From: Geomicrobium halophilum
GTDB lineage: Bacteria; Bacillota; Bacilli; Bacillales; Marinococcaceae
DNA length: 59,311 nucleotides
Reading direction: 5' to 3'
Assembly (NCBI RefSeq): GCF_014207655.1
Contig: NZ_JACHHJ010000008.1
Coordinates: 1 to 59,311, forward strand
Under the pieces are notes generated by a model. That model saw only the letters and a program-made list of their open reading frames with translations, was not told the DNA's origin and made no database searches. Position 1 is the stretch's first letter, and each line of letters starts with the position of its first letter. Below, in pieces: positions 45,219-55,250 of this stretch. A program made the translations under genes and the position numbers.

Positions 45219-45977
45219 ATGAAAGAACGTGAACGCTTGAGCGACTTATGTTTATTAGCCGGGAAGCTTATGGTGACCTATGGGGCGGAAACGTATCGGG
45301 CGGAAGATACCATGAGGCGTATGGCGATCGCAGGCGGGATGAAAAATGTCCATAGTTTTGTAACCACCACGGGAATTTTTTTATCAGGTGTCCATGAAGA
45401 CGGCCACAATATCATGCAGATGATTCGAATCGTTGACCGTTTTCAGGATTTAAACAAAGTCACGGAAGTCAACCATCTATCACGGGAATTTGTACTTGGA
45501 CGCCATAGCATTGCTGAAGCAAATCAAGTGCTTCTTACAATCTCGGAAGCACCGATGAATTATCCGCTTTGGCTCATCTATATGGCTTCTGCAGTTGCAG
45601 GGGGGACATTTTCTTATTTAGTGGGAGATTCCATGTTTGATATGGTGCCTGCTGCTGTTGGCGGACTAATCACAACTCTATTCCTCGTTTTATTTCAACA
45701 TTACTTAAAGGCTAAATTTTTCTCGGAATATTTAGCTTCGTTTTTCGGTGGAATTACAGCTCTCGTCTTAGTGCATAGCGGTTTTGGCAATAATTTGGAT
45801 CAAGTTGTGATTGGAACGTTGATCCCGCTCGTACCCGGGGTTCCATTGACCAACTCGGTACGGGATATGATGAATGGCGATTTAATTTCAGGGCTTGCGC
45901 GCGGTTCTGAAGCAGCGTTAACGTCAATATCAATTGCAGCAGGAGTAGCAACGTCTGTATCATTGTTTTTGTCGTAG
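45219..45977 (+). CDS. ThrE-type threonine/serine exporter, large part (YjjP-like)
   Basis: 252 residues of the ThrE family (DUF1212). The start LMVTYGAETYRAEDTMRRMA (about 13-32) is the signature; five or so membrane helices follow from about residue 110. These proteins export threonine or serine, or in E. coli YjjPB succinate; the substrate is not readable here. The gene and the next are not at this place in B. subtilis. Confidence 0.87.
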   Translation: MKERERLSDLCLLAGKLMVTYGAETYRAEDTMRRMAIAGGMKNVHSFVTTTGIFLSGVHEDGHNIMQMIRIVDRFQDLNKVTEVNHLSREFVLGRHSIAEANQVLLTISEAPMNYPLWLIYMASAVAGGTFSYLVGDSMFDMVPAAVGGLITTLFLVLFQHYLKAKFFSEYLASFFGGITALVLVHSGFGNNLDQVVIGTLIPLVPGVPLTNSVRDMMNGDLISGLARGSEAALTSISIAAGVATSVSLFLS

Positions 45978-45988
45978 GGGGACAAAAG

Positions 45989-46432
45989 ATGTGGGAAATA
46001 TTGATTTGTTTTATGGCGACGGTTGCATTTGCAATTATTTTTAACACCCCCTACCGTCTTCTTTGGAGGATTGGATGCATCGGCATCTTAGCGTGGATGA
46101 TATACAGTTCGCTTCCAAAGATCGATGTTTCCCTTGTACCTGCAACGGCCCTTGCCTCGTTCGCAGCTTCACTCGTTAGTTATTGGCTGGCGAGGCGCCA
46201 TCGCGTCCCTGTAACGACTTTTACGATCCCGGGGATTATCCCGCTTGTGCCCGGTGGGAAAGCATATGAAACGATGCTTGCATTTGTAGACGAAAATTAC
46301 ATAGAAGGGCTAACGCAAGGGGCGGAAACGCTTCTGCATGCAGGTGCAATTGCCAGTGGAATCGTATTCGCTCTGTCGATTTTTTCTATTGGGAGGGGGG
46401 CTGGTCAAAGATATGAAACAAAAAATCGCTGA
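45989..46432 (+). CDS. ThrE-type exporter, small part (YjjB-like)
   Basis: 147 residues, about five helices, with the PGIIPLVPGGKAYE signature (about 80-93). It complements the preceding protein: the two halves together equal one long ThrE carrier. The gap is 11 bases, and the 3' end overlaps tilS by 20 bases. Confidence 0.87.
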   Translation: MWEILICFMATVAFAIIFNTPYRLLWRIGCIGILAWMIYSSLPKIDVSLVPATALASFAASLVSYWLARRHRVPVTTFTIPGIIPLVPGGKAYETMLAFVDENYIEGLTQGAETLLHAGAIASGIVFALSIFSIGRGAGQRYETKNR

Positions 46433-47810
46433 GTTTTTGGCTCGCCATCAAATGTTCCCAAAGGGTTCGTCTGTACTCGTCGCCGTGTCCGGGGGTGTAG
46501 ATTCCATGGCATTACTCCATTATCTACATTCCCAAAAGGATGTTTTTGAAATTACAGTTAACGCTGTGCATTGCAATCATGGCTTGCGGGAGGAGGCTTG
46601 GAAGGAAAAGGCTGTTGTCCAACAATTCTGTGCCGATCGAGATATCCCTTTTTTTTATAAAAACTTGGGAGTGAAAAAAGAACATAACACCTCGATTCAG
46701 CAGGTCTCCCGGGAGAAAAGGTATGAATTTTTTTCCCAAATCATGAAAACAGATGAGATCGATCGTTTAGCGACTGCCCATCATGGGGATGATCAAGTAG
46801 AAACCATGTTGATGAAACAAATGAGAGGCTTTAATTATTATGGCGGGGAGATGGGCATAGCCGCCAATCGTTTGTTTGGAACGGATAAGAGGATCATTCG
46901 TCCCTTTCTACCAGTCACTAAGAAGGATATTATTGATTATTCACGGCGCAATGAGGTCCCCTGGTGTGAAGATACGAGCAATGAAAGCAATGATTATACG
47001 CGGAATCGTATTCGTAAGAAGTTGTTGCCAACCTTAAAAAGTGAAAATAAAGAGGTACATACACAGTTTCAAATGCTTGCTGAAGATCTTAGGGAAGATG
47101 CCCTTTTTCTTCGTCAACAAGCCGAAAAAATCGTAAAAGAAGCGGCTGCAGTACAAACAGACGAGGTAACATTAGACTTGACAAGGTTTCGTCATCACCC
47201 TTTTTCTTTACAACGGCGAGTAATTCACTTACTATTGAACTATCTGTACCACCAAAAAAATGCGCAGTTTTCTCGCGTACATATTGAGGATTGTCTGGAG
47301 TTGATCACAGCCAAACACCCTTCGGCTGAACTCTCATTACCTGATGGGGTGTCTGCGCTTCGAAATTACGAAGAGCTGTGTTTGTCAGCGAAAAAACATA
47401 AAGGTGGGATTGAATCACCACAAGAATTACGTGAATTTCCGGTAAAGTTGGAATCTGCAATTGGGACCCTATCTTTTGCAGAGGGACATACTTCTCTTTC
47501 TGATCGAGAACCTACTGTCTATTGTTGCCCGATGTCTCAACTTTCATTGCCTATCTATGTCCGTACGCGTAAACCGGGAGACATCATGCGGCCCCTTGGC
47601 TTAAGTGGAACACAAAAGTTGAAGCAGATCATGATTGATGCTAAAGTTCCGCGCCGGCAGCGAGAGCATTGGCCGGTGATTACGGATGCGTTAGGTAACA
47701 TTCTTTGGGTTCCTTTACTTAAAAAAAATGAGGGTGCAAACCAGAAAGCTAAAGATAGCAATTACCTGGTCATTGAATTATTTAAAAATGATGGTACGCC
47801 CGAAATGTAA
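46413..47810 (+). CDS. tilS: tRNA(Ile)-lysidine synthase
   Basis: 465 residues. Attaches lysine to C34 of tRNA-Ile2, changing its decoding from AUG to AUA; essential. The PP-loop SGGVDS lies at 26-31 and NHGLREEA nearby; the C-terminal domain includes KLKQIMIDAKVPRRQR. ATG 46413 with GGGAGGGGGG upstream is chosen over an earlier in-frame start that lies inside the exporter gene. hpt and ftsH follow as in B. subtilis. Confidence 0.95.
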   Translation: MKQKIAEFLARHQMFPKGSSVLVAVSGGVDSMALLHYLHSQKDVFEITVNAVHCNHGLREEAWKEKAVVQQFCADRDIPFFYKNLGVKKEHNTSIQQVSREKRYEFFSQIMKTDEIDRLATAHHGDDQVETMLMKQMRGFNYYGGEMGIAANRLFGTDKRIIRPFLPVTKKDIIDYSRRNEVPWCEDTSNESNDYTRNRIRKKLLPTLKSENKEVHTQFQMLAEDLREDALFLRQQAEKIVKEAAAVQTDEVTLDLTRFRHHPFSLQRRVIHLLLNYLYHQKNAQFSRVHIEDCLELITAKHPSAELSLPDGVSALRNYEELCLSAKKHKGGIESPQELREFPVKLESAIGTLSFAEGHTSLSDREPTVYCCPMSQLSLPIYVRTRKPGDIMRPLGLSGTQKLKQIMIDAKVPRRQREHWPVITDALGNILWVPLLKKNEGANQKAKDSNYLVIELFKNDGTPEM

Positions 47811-47858
47811 AATGAAGTTTTATGATCGATAATGCGGAAACGAGGGTGCAAAAGCAGA

Positions 47859-48401
47859 ATGAGAGAGGAAATTGAAAAAGTATTGATAAGCGAAGAAGCT
47901 ATTCAGAAAAAAACCCAAGAGATTGGTGAACAGATTAAAGATCAGTATGAGGATCGTTTCCCTCTTTTGATCGGTGTGTTAAAAGGGGCCATGCCATTTA
48001 TGGCAGATTTGAGCCGTGCGATTGATGCCCACCTTGAAATTGATTTTATGGATGTTTCAAGCTATGGAAATAAAATGGTTTCTTCTGGAGAAGTTAAGAT
48101 TGTAAAGGACCTAGATGCATCAGTAGAAGGAAGAGATATTTTAATCATTGAAGACATCATTGATAGTGGCTTAACTTTGCACTACCTTGTAAACTTGTTT
48201 CATCACCGAAAAGCGAATTCAGTGAAGATCGTTACCTTGTTAGATAAACCTGAAGGGCGAAATGTTGATATTGTTCCAGATATTGTCGGTTTTACAGTGC
48301 CGGACGAATTTGTAGTTGGTTATGGCCTTGACTATGCAGAACGATACCGCAACCTCCCTTACATCGGTATTTTAAAGCCGGAAGTTTATCGAAGCTCATG
48401 A
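47859..48401 (+). CDS. hpt: Hypoxanthine-guanine phosphoribosyltransferase
   Basis: 180 residues, same length as in B. subtilis. Salvages hypoxanthine and guanine using PRPP. The PRPP motif [11 protein letters not shown] (about 98-108) and [19 protein letters not shown] are typical. ATG 47859 is chosen from GAGGGTG 10 bases upstream; an earlier in-frame start at 47832 lacks a site. Conserved tilS-hpt-ftsH order. Confidence 0.96.
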   Translation: MREEIEKVLISEEAIQKKTQEIGEQIKDQYEDRFPLLIGVLKGAMPFMADLSRAIDAHLEIDFMDVSSYGNKMVSSGEVKIVKDLDASVEGRDILIIEDIIDSGLTLHYLVNLFHHRKANSVKIVTLLDKPEGRNVDIVPDIVGFTVPDEFVVGYGLDYAERYRNLPYIGILKPEVYRSS

Positions 48402-48430
48402 TTGGACTGTAAAATGAAGTATGATAATAT
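48402..48430 (+). promoter_or_regulatory. Candidate ftsH promoter
   Basis: TTGGAC (48402-48407), 17-base spacer, TAATAT (48425-48430), 37 bases upstream of ftsH. The -35 is weak. Confidence 0.4.
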
Positions 48431-48466
48431 TAGCTTTGTTGTGTCACCTGCGGGAGGAGGTTAGGA

Positions 48467-50527
48467 ATGAACCGAACAGTGAGATATACTATTTTTTGGC
48501 TAGTGATTCTTCTAGTACTTATCGGGATTGTTCAACTTTTTACTGATGAACCAGTTGAAGATGAAATGCTGACAACTGAAGAATTCTTACAAGCGCTTGA
48601 ACAAGATGATATTGCCTCGATGACCGTTCAACCTGAAATGGGTGTTTATTTTATTGAAGGTGAACTGGTAAATGGAGGAGAAGAGGAATCCAATGAATTT
48701 TCAGCATATGTTTTGGAATCACCACAAATCACATCGTTATTGATCGAAGCGATGCAAACCAACGATTCAATGGCAGTTAGCGATACAGTGCCTGAAGAAG
48801 AGCCTGGCGGTTGGGTCCAACTTATGATTGCGATCATTCCGTTCATCATTATCTTCATTCTTTTCTTCTTCTTGCTTAGCCAAATGCAAGGCGGCGGGAA
48901 TCGAATGATGAATTTCGGTAAGAGTAAAGCCAAAATGCATCAGGACGATCAGAAGAAAGCCCGTTTTAAAGATGTAGCAGGGGCTGAAGAGGAGAAACAA
49001 GAACTTGTTGAGGTTGTTGATTTCTTGAAGGATCCTCGCAAATTTGCCAACATCGGAGCAAGAATTCCAAAGGGTGTCCTTCTTGTTGGACCTCCAGGTA
49101 CAGGTAAGACGTTACTGGGTCGTGCTGTTGCTGGAGAAGCCGGTGTGCCTTTCTTTTCGATTAGCGGTTCTGATTTCGTTGAAATGTTCGTCGGTGTCGG
49201 TGCATCAAGAGTACGTGACTTGTTTAACAATGCGAAGAGTAATGCACCTTGTATCATTTTCATCGATGAGCTTGATGCTGTGGGCCGGCAACGTGGCGCT
49301 GGTGTCGGTGGTGGCCACGATGAACGTGAACAAACCCTTAACCAATTACTTGTAGAAATGGATGGTTTTGAAGGAAATGAAGGCATTATTATCATTGCCG
49401 CAACGAACCGTTCAGATGTCCTTGACCCCGCTTTATTACGACCAGGTCGTTTTGACCGTCAGATTACGGTCGGTTTACCGGATGTCAAAGGACGAGAGCA
49501 AGTGTTGAAGGTCCATCAGCGTGATAAGCCGTTGGATGATGATGTGCAAATCGATGTGGTCGCACAACGAACGCCTGGCTTTGCAGGAGCTGACCTTGAA
49601 AATCTCCTTAATGAAGCCGCACTTGTGGCTGCAAGAGCCAATAGCACGAAGATCAAAATGGTTCATATTGAAGAAGCCATTGACCGTGTGATCGCTGGTC
49701 CAGCGAAGAAGACACGAGTGATCTCTGAGAAAGAGAAGGACATTGTGGCTTACCACGAAGCGGGTCATACCGTCGTTGGGGTAAAACTGGAAAATGCTGA
49801 TGCGGTGCATAAGGTAACGATTGTTCCACGGGGACAAGCCGGTGGATATGCGATGATGCTTCCAAAAGAAGATCGTTACTTTATGACGAAACCGGAGTTA
49901 CTGGATAAAATCGTTGGCCTTCTAGGCGGTCGTGTAGCTGAAGATGTTATCTTTGGAGAAGCGAGCACGGGGGCTCATAATGATTTCCAACGTGCCACAG
50001 CTATCGCACGTAAAATGGTGATGGAATACGGTATGAGCGAGAAATTAGGGCCATTGCAATTCGGTTCTTCCGGGGGAGGTCAAGTATTCCTCGGGCGAGA
50101 TATTCAAAATGAACAAAACTATTCCGATGCAATTGCACACGAAATTGATAAAGAAGTACAAGGCATCATTAAAGATAGCTATGAACGATGCCGACAAATT
50201 TTAACGGAGCATAAAGACAAGTTAGAACTTGTGGCCAAAAACCTATTGGAATTAGAGACATTGGATGCAGAACAAATTTATTCTCTAATCGAAGATGGCA
50301 AATTGCCGGAAAGTCATCACTCGAATTTGGCACAGGCAGATGCCCTTGAAAATTCTGGGAATGCAGATCCTGTGGATGATGAGAACGTCCGAGTAAACAT
50401 TGGTTCCCAAGAAGAAGATAATGCTTCGAAATCCGGTGAAGAAAATGAAACTCGCGATGAAGATGCAGAGGGAAATGAAACAGATAACAAAGAGGACAAC
50501 ACGCCTAATGATGATCGTAGACAATAA
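48467..50527 (+). CDS. ftsH: ATP-dependent zinc metalloprotease FtsH
   Basis: 686 residues. A membrane-bound AAA protease of quality control and sporulation. Helix 1 at about 5-25, an external loop, helix 2 at about 113-135. Walker A GPPGTGKT (208-215), SRH region (RPGRFDRQ), zinc site HEAGH (430-434). The last 60 residues are highly acidic (Glu, Asp, Asn), longer than usual in the family. GGGAGGAGG precedes ATG 48467. Confidence 0.97.
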   Translation: MNRTVRYTIFWLVILLVLIGIVQLFTDEPVEDEMLTTEEFLQALEQDDIASMTVQPEMGVYFIEGELVNGGEEESNEFSAYVLESPQITSLLIEAMQTNDSMAVSDTVPEEEPGGWVQLMIAIIPFIIIFILFFFLLSQMQGGGNRMMNFGKSKAKMHQDDQKKARFKDVAGAEEEKQELVEVVDFLKDPRKFANIGARIPKGVLLVGPPGTGKTLLGRAVAGEAGVPFFSISGSDFVEMFVGVGASRVRDLFNNAKSNAPCIIFIDELDAVGRQRGAGVGGGHDEREQTLNQLLVEMDGFEGNEGIIIIAATNRSDVLDPALLRPGRFDRQITVGLPDVKGREQVLKVHQRDKPLDDDVQIDVVAQRTPGFAGADLENLLNEAALVAARANSTKIKMVHIEEAIDRVIAGPAKKTRVISEKEKDIVAYHEAGHTVVGVKLENADAVHKVTIVPRGQAGGYAMMLPKEDRYFMTKPELLDKIVGLLGGRVAEDVIFGEASTGAHNDFQRATAIARKMVMEYGMSEKLGPLQFGSSGGGQVFLGRDIQNEQNYSDAIAHEIDKEVQGIIKDSYERCRQILTEHKDKLELVAKNLLELETLDAEQIYSLIEDGKLPESHHSNLAQADALENSGNADPVDDENVRVNIGSQEEDNASKSGEENETRDEDAEGNETDNKEDNTPNDDRRQ

Positions 50528-50550
50528 AGCACTACATCGTGGTGTAGAGT

Positions 50551-50580
50551 AAGGGATGCCCCACAGGGCATCCCTTCTTC
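50551..50580 (+). terminator. Terminator after ftsH
   Basis: AAGGGATGCCC / GGGCATCCCTT 11-bp stem, 4-base loop, CTTC tail. The tail is T-poor. Confidence 0.7.
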
Positions 50581-50589
50581 ACGATTAGA

Positions 50590-50653
50590 GGTTGTTCAAA
50601 AGTCCGGGGCTTCTCCTTGAACGTCTCGGCTCTTTTGTCCTTCTATACACACA
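50590..50653. repeat. Palindromic element, copy d (about 64 bp)
   Basis: Left end GGTTGTTCAAAAGTCCGGGG; inner TTCTCCTTGAACGTCTCGG and TCTTTTGTCC; a truncated right end (ACACACAA). The interior aligns by eye with the right part of the copy at 16489. It lies between ftsH and coaX. Confidence 0.5.
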
Positions 50654-50697
50654 ATTATTGGGAGAGCAGGTATTCTAGGTAAAGGGGTAATTATCTC

Positions 50698-51471
50698 ATG
50701 ATTCTGGTTATAGATGTCGGGAATACCCATATTGTTTTTGGGGTATACAATGATCAGCACCTCCTACACCATTGGAGGGTATCGACGGCTCAAGAAAGAA
50801 CAGAGGATGAATACGGTGTCCTTATGCACACGTTGCTTGGAAATGAAAACGTCTCTATGGATGAAATAGAGGGTGTGATCGTTTCTTCAGTTGTTCCATC
50901 CTTGATGTTTGCGCTTGAACATATGTCCCGGAAGTATTTTAAGCAAACACCCATGGTTGTTGGCCCTGGAATCAAAACAGGGTTGAATATTCTTTATGAT
51001 AATCCGCGGGATGTTGGTGCGGACCGTATTGTTAATGCTGTAGCTGCTATCGAGGAATATGGAGCTCCGCTTGTCATCGTCGATTTTGGTACAGCAACCA
51101 CGTTCTGTTTTATTGATCGCCGGGGAAATTATGTTGGAGGAGCCATTGCTCCAGGGGTTTCCATTTCAACGGATGCCTTATACGCACATGCATCAAAGCT
51201 CCCCCATATTGAAATAGATGCACCCCAATCAGTGGTCGGTAAAAATACCACTCATGCCATGCAATCTGGAATCTACTATGGCTATGTCGGCCAGGTTGAT
51301 GGAATCGTCAATCGAATGAAACGTGAAGCAGAACAAACTCCAACCGTAATTGCAACGGGGGGGTTATCACGTCTGATTGGCCAATCAGCGGAGTCTATTG
51401 ATGCTGTTGATCCTTTCCTGACATTGAAAGGGTTAAAGTTAATTTATGATAAGAACCACAATGTTGATTAA
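50698..51471 (+). CDS. coaX: Type III pantothenate kinase
   Basis: 257 residues. First step of coenzyme A synthesis; type III enzymes have no feedback by CoA and use ammonium or potassium. [12 protein letters not shown] (about 4-15), [12 protein letters not shown], and GGAIAPGV mark the acetate/sugar kinase fold. ATG 50698. hslO follows. Confidence 0.95.
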   Translation: MILVIDVGNTHIVFGVYNDQHLLHHWRVSTAQERTEDEYGVLMHTLLGNENVSMDEIEGVIVSSVVPSLMFALEHMSRKYFKQTPMVVGPGIKTGLNILYDNPRDVGADRIVNAVAAIEEYGAPLVIVDFGTATTFCFIDRRGNYVGGAIAPGVSISTDALYAHASKLPHIEIDAPQSVVGKNTTHAMQSGIYYGYVGQVDGIVNRMKREAEQTPTVIATGGLSRLIGQSAESIDAVDPFLTLKGLKLIYDKNHNVD

Positions 51472-51498
51472 AGAAGAGATGTAACGGTATATAAAAGG

Positions 51499-51634
51499 AT
51501 GTTCAAAAGCATGGGAACAATCTCGAAAAAGAAAATCACTTTTCTTTGTATGTAGCAACAGGTTTGTACTTCGGTGCACGAAGCTGCGTCTTTTCGTATG
51601 ACTTGGATCATTTTGTCATCTTTTTTGCACATAC
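51499..51634. repeat. Palindromic element, copy e (about 136 bp, divergent)
   Basis: Begins ATGTTCAAAAG (51499-51509) and ends CTTTTTTGCACATAC; a CTTCGGTGCACGAAG hairpin lies inside. It fills most of the coaX-hslO gap. Confidence 0.4.
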
Positions 51635-51655
51635 ACTTAAAGGAGCGGTTTGAAT

Positions 51656-52552
51656 TTGTCTGATTATCTAGTAAAAGCAACGGCCTTTAAGCAACAAGTA
51701 AGGGTTTATGCAACGACGACCACTGATATGGTTAATGAAGCAGTCAAAAGGCATCAAGCATATCCTACGGCTACTGCAGCGCTTGGACGAGCGATGACCG
51801 TTGGGACGATGATGGGCGCGATGATGAAAGGTGAAGATAAACTGACTGTAAAAGTAGAAGGAAACGGGCCGCTTGGTCCAATTATTGTTGATAGCGATTC
51901 TGCTGGAAATACAAGAGGGTATGTCTATAACCCCCAAGTTCATTTTGAATTAAATCGCGCAGGAAAGCTTGATGTTGCTCGTGCCGTGGGAACGGATGGA
52001 TATATTGGCGTGGCCAGAGACCTAGGGATGAATGAGCAGTTTACAAGTCACTCTCCTATTGTTTCAGGTGAATTGGGAGAAGACTTTACCTACTACTTCG
52101 CAACCTCAGAACAAATTCCGTCGTCTGTTGGGCTCGGTGTTCTTGTTGACACTGATAACTCTGTTTTAGCCGCAGGCGGATTTATCATTCAAGTCCTCCC
52201 AGATGCTGATGAAGATATTGTAGATCTCATGGAAAAGCAGATCGAAGCTACCCCTCCGATATCGAAACTAATTGAAAGAGGTTATAGCCCTGAAGGGATC
52301 ATTGAGACGATTACAGGCGGCGATTATCAACTTCTAGAAAACCATCCTGTTCAATTTCATTGCCCTTGTTCAAAAGACCGTATTGGAAGATCAATGATTG
52401 GGTTGGGAAGTGAAGAAATCCAGTCAATGATTACCGAAGATGGTGGAGCTGAAACTCAATGTCATTTTTGTAATGCACAATATGATTTTAGTATTGAAGA
52501 TTTGCAGCATGTAAAAGAGGAAGCGCTGGCACAAGAAGAAAGAAAGGGGTAA
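51656..52552 (+). CDS. hslO: Redox-regulated chaperone Hsp33
   Basis: 298 residues. Hsp33 is a chaperone activated by oxidation, releasing zinc. The N-terminal domain (SDYLVKATAF, VEGNGPLGPIIVDSD) and four zinc cysteines, HCPCS (CxC) and CHFC (CxxC), near the C terminus are plain. TTG 51656 is preferred over TTG 51650 because it sits 10 bases from AAAGGAG and matches the B. subtilis start. yacD, which follows in B. subtilis, is absent. Confidence 0.95.
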   Translation: MSDYLVKATAFKQQVRVYATTTTDMVNEAVKRHQAYPTATAALGRAMTVGTMMGAMMKGEDKLTVKVEGNGPLGPIIVDSDSAGNTRGYVYNPQVHFELNRAGKLDVARAVGTDGYIGVARDLGMNEQFTSHSPIVSGELGEDFTYYFATSEQIPSSVGLGVLVDTDNSVLAAGGFIIQVLPDADEDIVDLMEKQIEATPPISKLIERGYSPEGIIETITGGDYQLLENHPVQFHCPCSKDRIGRSMIGLGSEEIQSMITEDGGAETQCHFCNAQYDFSIEDLQHVKEEALAQEERKG

Positions 52553-52571
52553 GTGCTTGGATTCCTTAGAG

Positions 52572-52613
52572 GTCAACAATAATGTTGACAGATGCACACG
52601 ATTCGAGTAAGAT
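52572..52613 (+). promoter_or_regulatory. cysK promoter overlapping an inverted repeat
   Basis: TTGACA (52585-52590), 17-base spacer, TAAGAT (52608-52613). GTCAAC (52572-52577) and GTTGAC (52584-52589) form an inverted repeat with a 6-base spacer that overlaps the -35, a likely repressor site. Confidence 0.55.
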
Positions 52614-52664
52614 TGAATATAATACCAATAAAAATACTAGGGATTACAATGGGAGGGCACGTAC

Positions 52665-53597
52665 ATGAGTAAAGTTGTAAATTCAATTACTGAGCTAATC
52701 GGAGACACACCCCTCGTAAAGTTAAATCGTCTAACTGGAGAAAATGATGCAGATGTCTATTTGAAGCTTGAATTTTCAAACCCAGGGAGCTCGGTCAAGG
52801 ATCGTATTGGTCTTGCGATGATTGAACGGGCAGAGAAAGAAGGAAAACTAACCTCGGGGGATACAATCATAGAGCCTACAAGCGGAAATACCGGTATTGG
52901 TCTTGCCATGGTGGCAGCCGCAAAAGGCTATCGTTCACTCCTTGTCATGCCTGATACGATGAGTCAAGAGCGCCGGAATTTGTTAAAAGCATATGGTGCA
53001 GAGTTGGTTCTTACGCCTGGAGCGCAAGGAATGGGTGGAGCGATTAGCAAAGCGAATGAATTGGCAGAAGAAAAAGGTTACTTCATGCCCCAGCAATTCG
53101 AAAACCAGGCAAATGTTGATGTTCACCGTGAAACGACTGGAAGAGAACTGCTAGAGCAAGTGGATGGACAAATTGATGCATTTGTAGCTGGTATAGGTAC
53201 AGGCGGTACGATTACAGGCGCAGGTGGCCTTCTAAAAGAGAACTTCCCGAACGTGAAAATCGTGGCTGTGGAACCTGCAGACGCTCCTGTATTGTCAGGC
53301 GGCCAGAAAGGACCACATAAAATTCAGGGAATCGGTGCTGGTTTTGTTCCTGAAATTTTAAATACAGATGTATATGATGAGATTACAACTGCAACGACTG
53401 AACAATCATTTGAATATGCCCGTCGTGCAGCGCGCGAGGAAGGTATCCTTGGCGGCATTTCTTCTGGAGCAGCGATTTATGCTGGTTTAGAAGAAGCGAA
53501 GAAATTAGGACAAGGCAAGAAAGTTGTTGTTGTGATCCCTTCAAATGGTGAACGTTATTTGAGTACACCGTTGTATCAATTTGATGATGATGAATAA
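52665..53597 (+). CDS. cysK: Cysteine synthase A (O-acetylserine sulfhydrylase)
   Basis: 310 residues. Converts O-acetylserine and sulfide to cysteine. The PLP lysine is K45 in [23 protein letters not shown] (about 69-80), [10 protein letters not shown] and the C-terminal [10 protein letters not shown] loop are diagnostic. GGGAGG precedes ATG 52665. A terminator follows. Confidence 0.97.
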   Translation: MSKVVNSITELIGDTPLVKLNRLTGENDADVYLKLEFSNPGSSVKDRIGLAMIERAEKEGKLTSGDTIIEPTSGNTGIGLAMVAAAKGYRSLLVMPDTMSQERRNLLKAYGAELVLTPGAQGMGGAISKANELAEEKGYFMPQQFENQANVDVHRETTGRELLEQVDGQIDAFVAGIGTGGTITGAGGLLKENFPNVKIVAVEPADAPVLSGGQKGPHKIQGIGAGFVPEILNTDVYDEITTATTEQSFEYARRAAREEGILGGISSGAAIYAGLEEAKKLGQGKKVVVVIPSNGERYLSTPLYQFDDDE

Positions 53598-53624
53598 ATT
53601 ATTCTTTTTCGGATCATGTGCTTG

Positions 53625-53659
53625 GACAAAACAGGTTAATTCTTGTTTTGTCTTTTTTT
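53625..53659 (+). terminator. Terminator after cysK
   Basis: GACAAAACA / TGTTTTGTC 9-bp stem and seven T residues. Confidence 0.88.
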
Positions 53660-53691
53660 ATTCAATTACCCCCTAGTACTTTTCTTGGGTA

Positions 53692-53720
53692 TTGTCAAAT
53701 GATAAACTAAAGTGTGATAT
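53692..53720 (+). promoter_or_regulatory. Candidate promoter of the folate operon
   Basis: TTGTCA (53692-53697), 17-base spacer, TGATAT (53715-53720), before pabA. Confidence 0.5.
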
Positions 53721-53754
53721 GAGCAGAGCTAAGAAGAGCTGAGGAGGAGCATTT

Positions 53755-54345
53755 ATGTTATTTATGATCGACAATTATGATTCATTTACGTATAATCTTG
53801 TCCAATATTTTGGTGAGTTGGGAGAAGAATGTGTGGTTAGACGTAATGATGAGATTTCGGTGCAAGAAATTGCTGACCTTAAACCCGACCGCTTGGTCAT
53901 TTCTCCAGGCCCTTGTGATCCCGATCAAGCCGGAATTACCATGGATGCTATTAAATTTTTTAGCGGGCAAATTCCTGTGCTTGGCGTTTGTTTAGGACAT
54001 CAGGCCATTGGTCAGGTGTTTGGTGGAAAGGTCATTCGAGCTTCACGTTTAATGCACGGAAAGACATCTTTTCTCCTCCATGATAATCAAACAATATATG
54101 CTGGAGTCCCGCAAGAGACAGAAATTATGAGATATCACTCTTTGACTGTCGATCGTGCGACGCTCCCGGATTGCCTGGAGGTCACTTCCTGGACGGAAGA
54201 AGGAGAGCTAATGGGTTTTCGGCATAAGGATCACGCGACAGAAGGTGTCCAGTTCCATCCAGAATCCATCATGACTGCAGAAGGGAAAACGATGCTCGCC
54301 AAGTGGTTAAATACTCATTCTACTGATGTTGTGGGTTTAGTATAA
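53755..54345 (+). CDS. pabA: Aminodeoxychorismate/anthranilate synthase glutamine amidotransferase subunit
   Basis: 196 residues. Class I glutamine amidotransferase giving ammonia to PabB (and TrpE in B. subtilis). FMIDNYDSFTYNLVQ at the start, nucleophile C79 in GVCLGHQAIGQ, and H168, E170 in FHPES complete the triad. GAGGAGGAGC precedes ATG 53755. In B. subtilis pabB precedes and pabC follows; here neither is present, so PabA must pair with subunits encoded elsewhere. Confidence 0.93.
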   Translation: MLFMIDNYDSFTYNLVQYFGELGEECVVRRNDEISVQEIADLKPDRLVISPGPCDPDQAGITMDAIKFFSGQIPVLGVCLGHQAIGQVFGGKVIRASRLMHGKTSFLLHDNQTIYAGVPQETEIMRYHSLTVDRATLPDCLEVTSWTEEGELMGFRHKDHATEGVQFHPESIMTAEGKTMLAKWLNTHSTDVVGLV

Positions 54346-54407
54346 ACGTTAAACCAATAAATTTTGAATATATTTACAGTATCAATCGATAGAAAGGAAG
54401 AACGTCC

Positions 54408-55250
54408 ATGGTTAATAATCTTATATCAGGCGAAAAATGGACACTGGATTTTTCGGAAAAAACGATGGTTATGGGCGTACTCAATGTTACACCTGATTCA
54501 TTTTCGGATGGCGGTCGTTTTAACAATGTCGAAAAGGCTGTTGAGAGAGCGAAAGAAATGGTGGATGAGGGAGCGGATATCATTGACATTGGCGGCGAGT
54601 CAACGCGTCCGGGTTCGGTACCTGTATCACTGGAGGACGAACTCTCCCGAGTTTTGCCCGTGATCGAAGCCGTTTCGAAAAACGTCCATATCCCTATATC
54701 CGTCGATACGTATAAAGCTGAGGTGGCTCGACAGGCGATTGAAGCTGGTGCCGATATTATTAATGATGTTTGGGGCGCTAAATATGACGAGCAAATGGCA
54801 TTCGTAGCTGCTAAATCTCAAGCGCCGATCATCGTTACTCATAATCGCCATTCGGCTTCTTATCATGATTTGATGGGTGAAATAATCGCTGATCTACAGG
54901 AGAGTATTGATATATGTACTCGCGCGGGTGTCAACCAAAACAAGATTATTGTTGATCCTGGTATAGGCTTTGGGAAATCTTATAAAGATAATCTGGAAGT
55001 GATGCGGCAATTAGATAAAATTGTGGCATTGGGTTATCCTGTATTATTAGGAACCTCAAGGAAGTCAATTATTAAGGAAACCTTAGGCCTCCCTGAAAAT
55101 GAACGGCTTGAAGGAACGGGAGCAACTGTTAGCCTGGGGATTGAACGCGGCTGCCATATTGTACGTGTTCATGACGTGAAGGAAATCACTCGCACCGTGC
55201 AGATGATGGATGCGATGTTAGGGAAAAGGAAGGTGAGTCCAGTTGGATAA
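54408..55250 (+). CDS. folP: Dihydropteroate synthase
   Basis: 280 residues. Joins p-aminobenzoate to the pterin diphosphate; the sulfonamide target. VTPDSFSDGGRF (about 26-37), GADIIDIGGESTRPGS, the DP(G/A)IGFGK segment and TSRKSII with the substrate-binding residues are clear. GAAAGGAAG precedes ATG 54408. It overlaps folB by 8 bases. Confidence 0.96.
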   Translation: MVNNLISGEKWTLDFSEKTMVMGVLNVTPDSFSDGGRFNNVEKAVERAKEMVDEGADIIDIGGESTRPGSVPVSLEDELSRVLPVIEAVSKNVHIPISVDTYKAEVARQAIEAGADIINDVWGAKYDEQMAFVAAKSQAPIIVTHNRHSASYHDLMGEIIADLQESIDICTRAGVNQNKIIVDPGIGFGKSYKDNLEVMRQLDKIVALGYPVLLGTSRKSIIKETLGLPENERLEGTGATVSLGIERGCHIVRVHDVKEITRTVQMMDAMLGKRKVSPVG

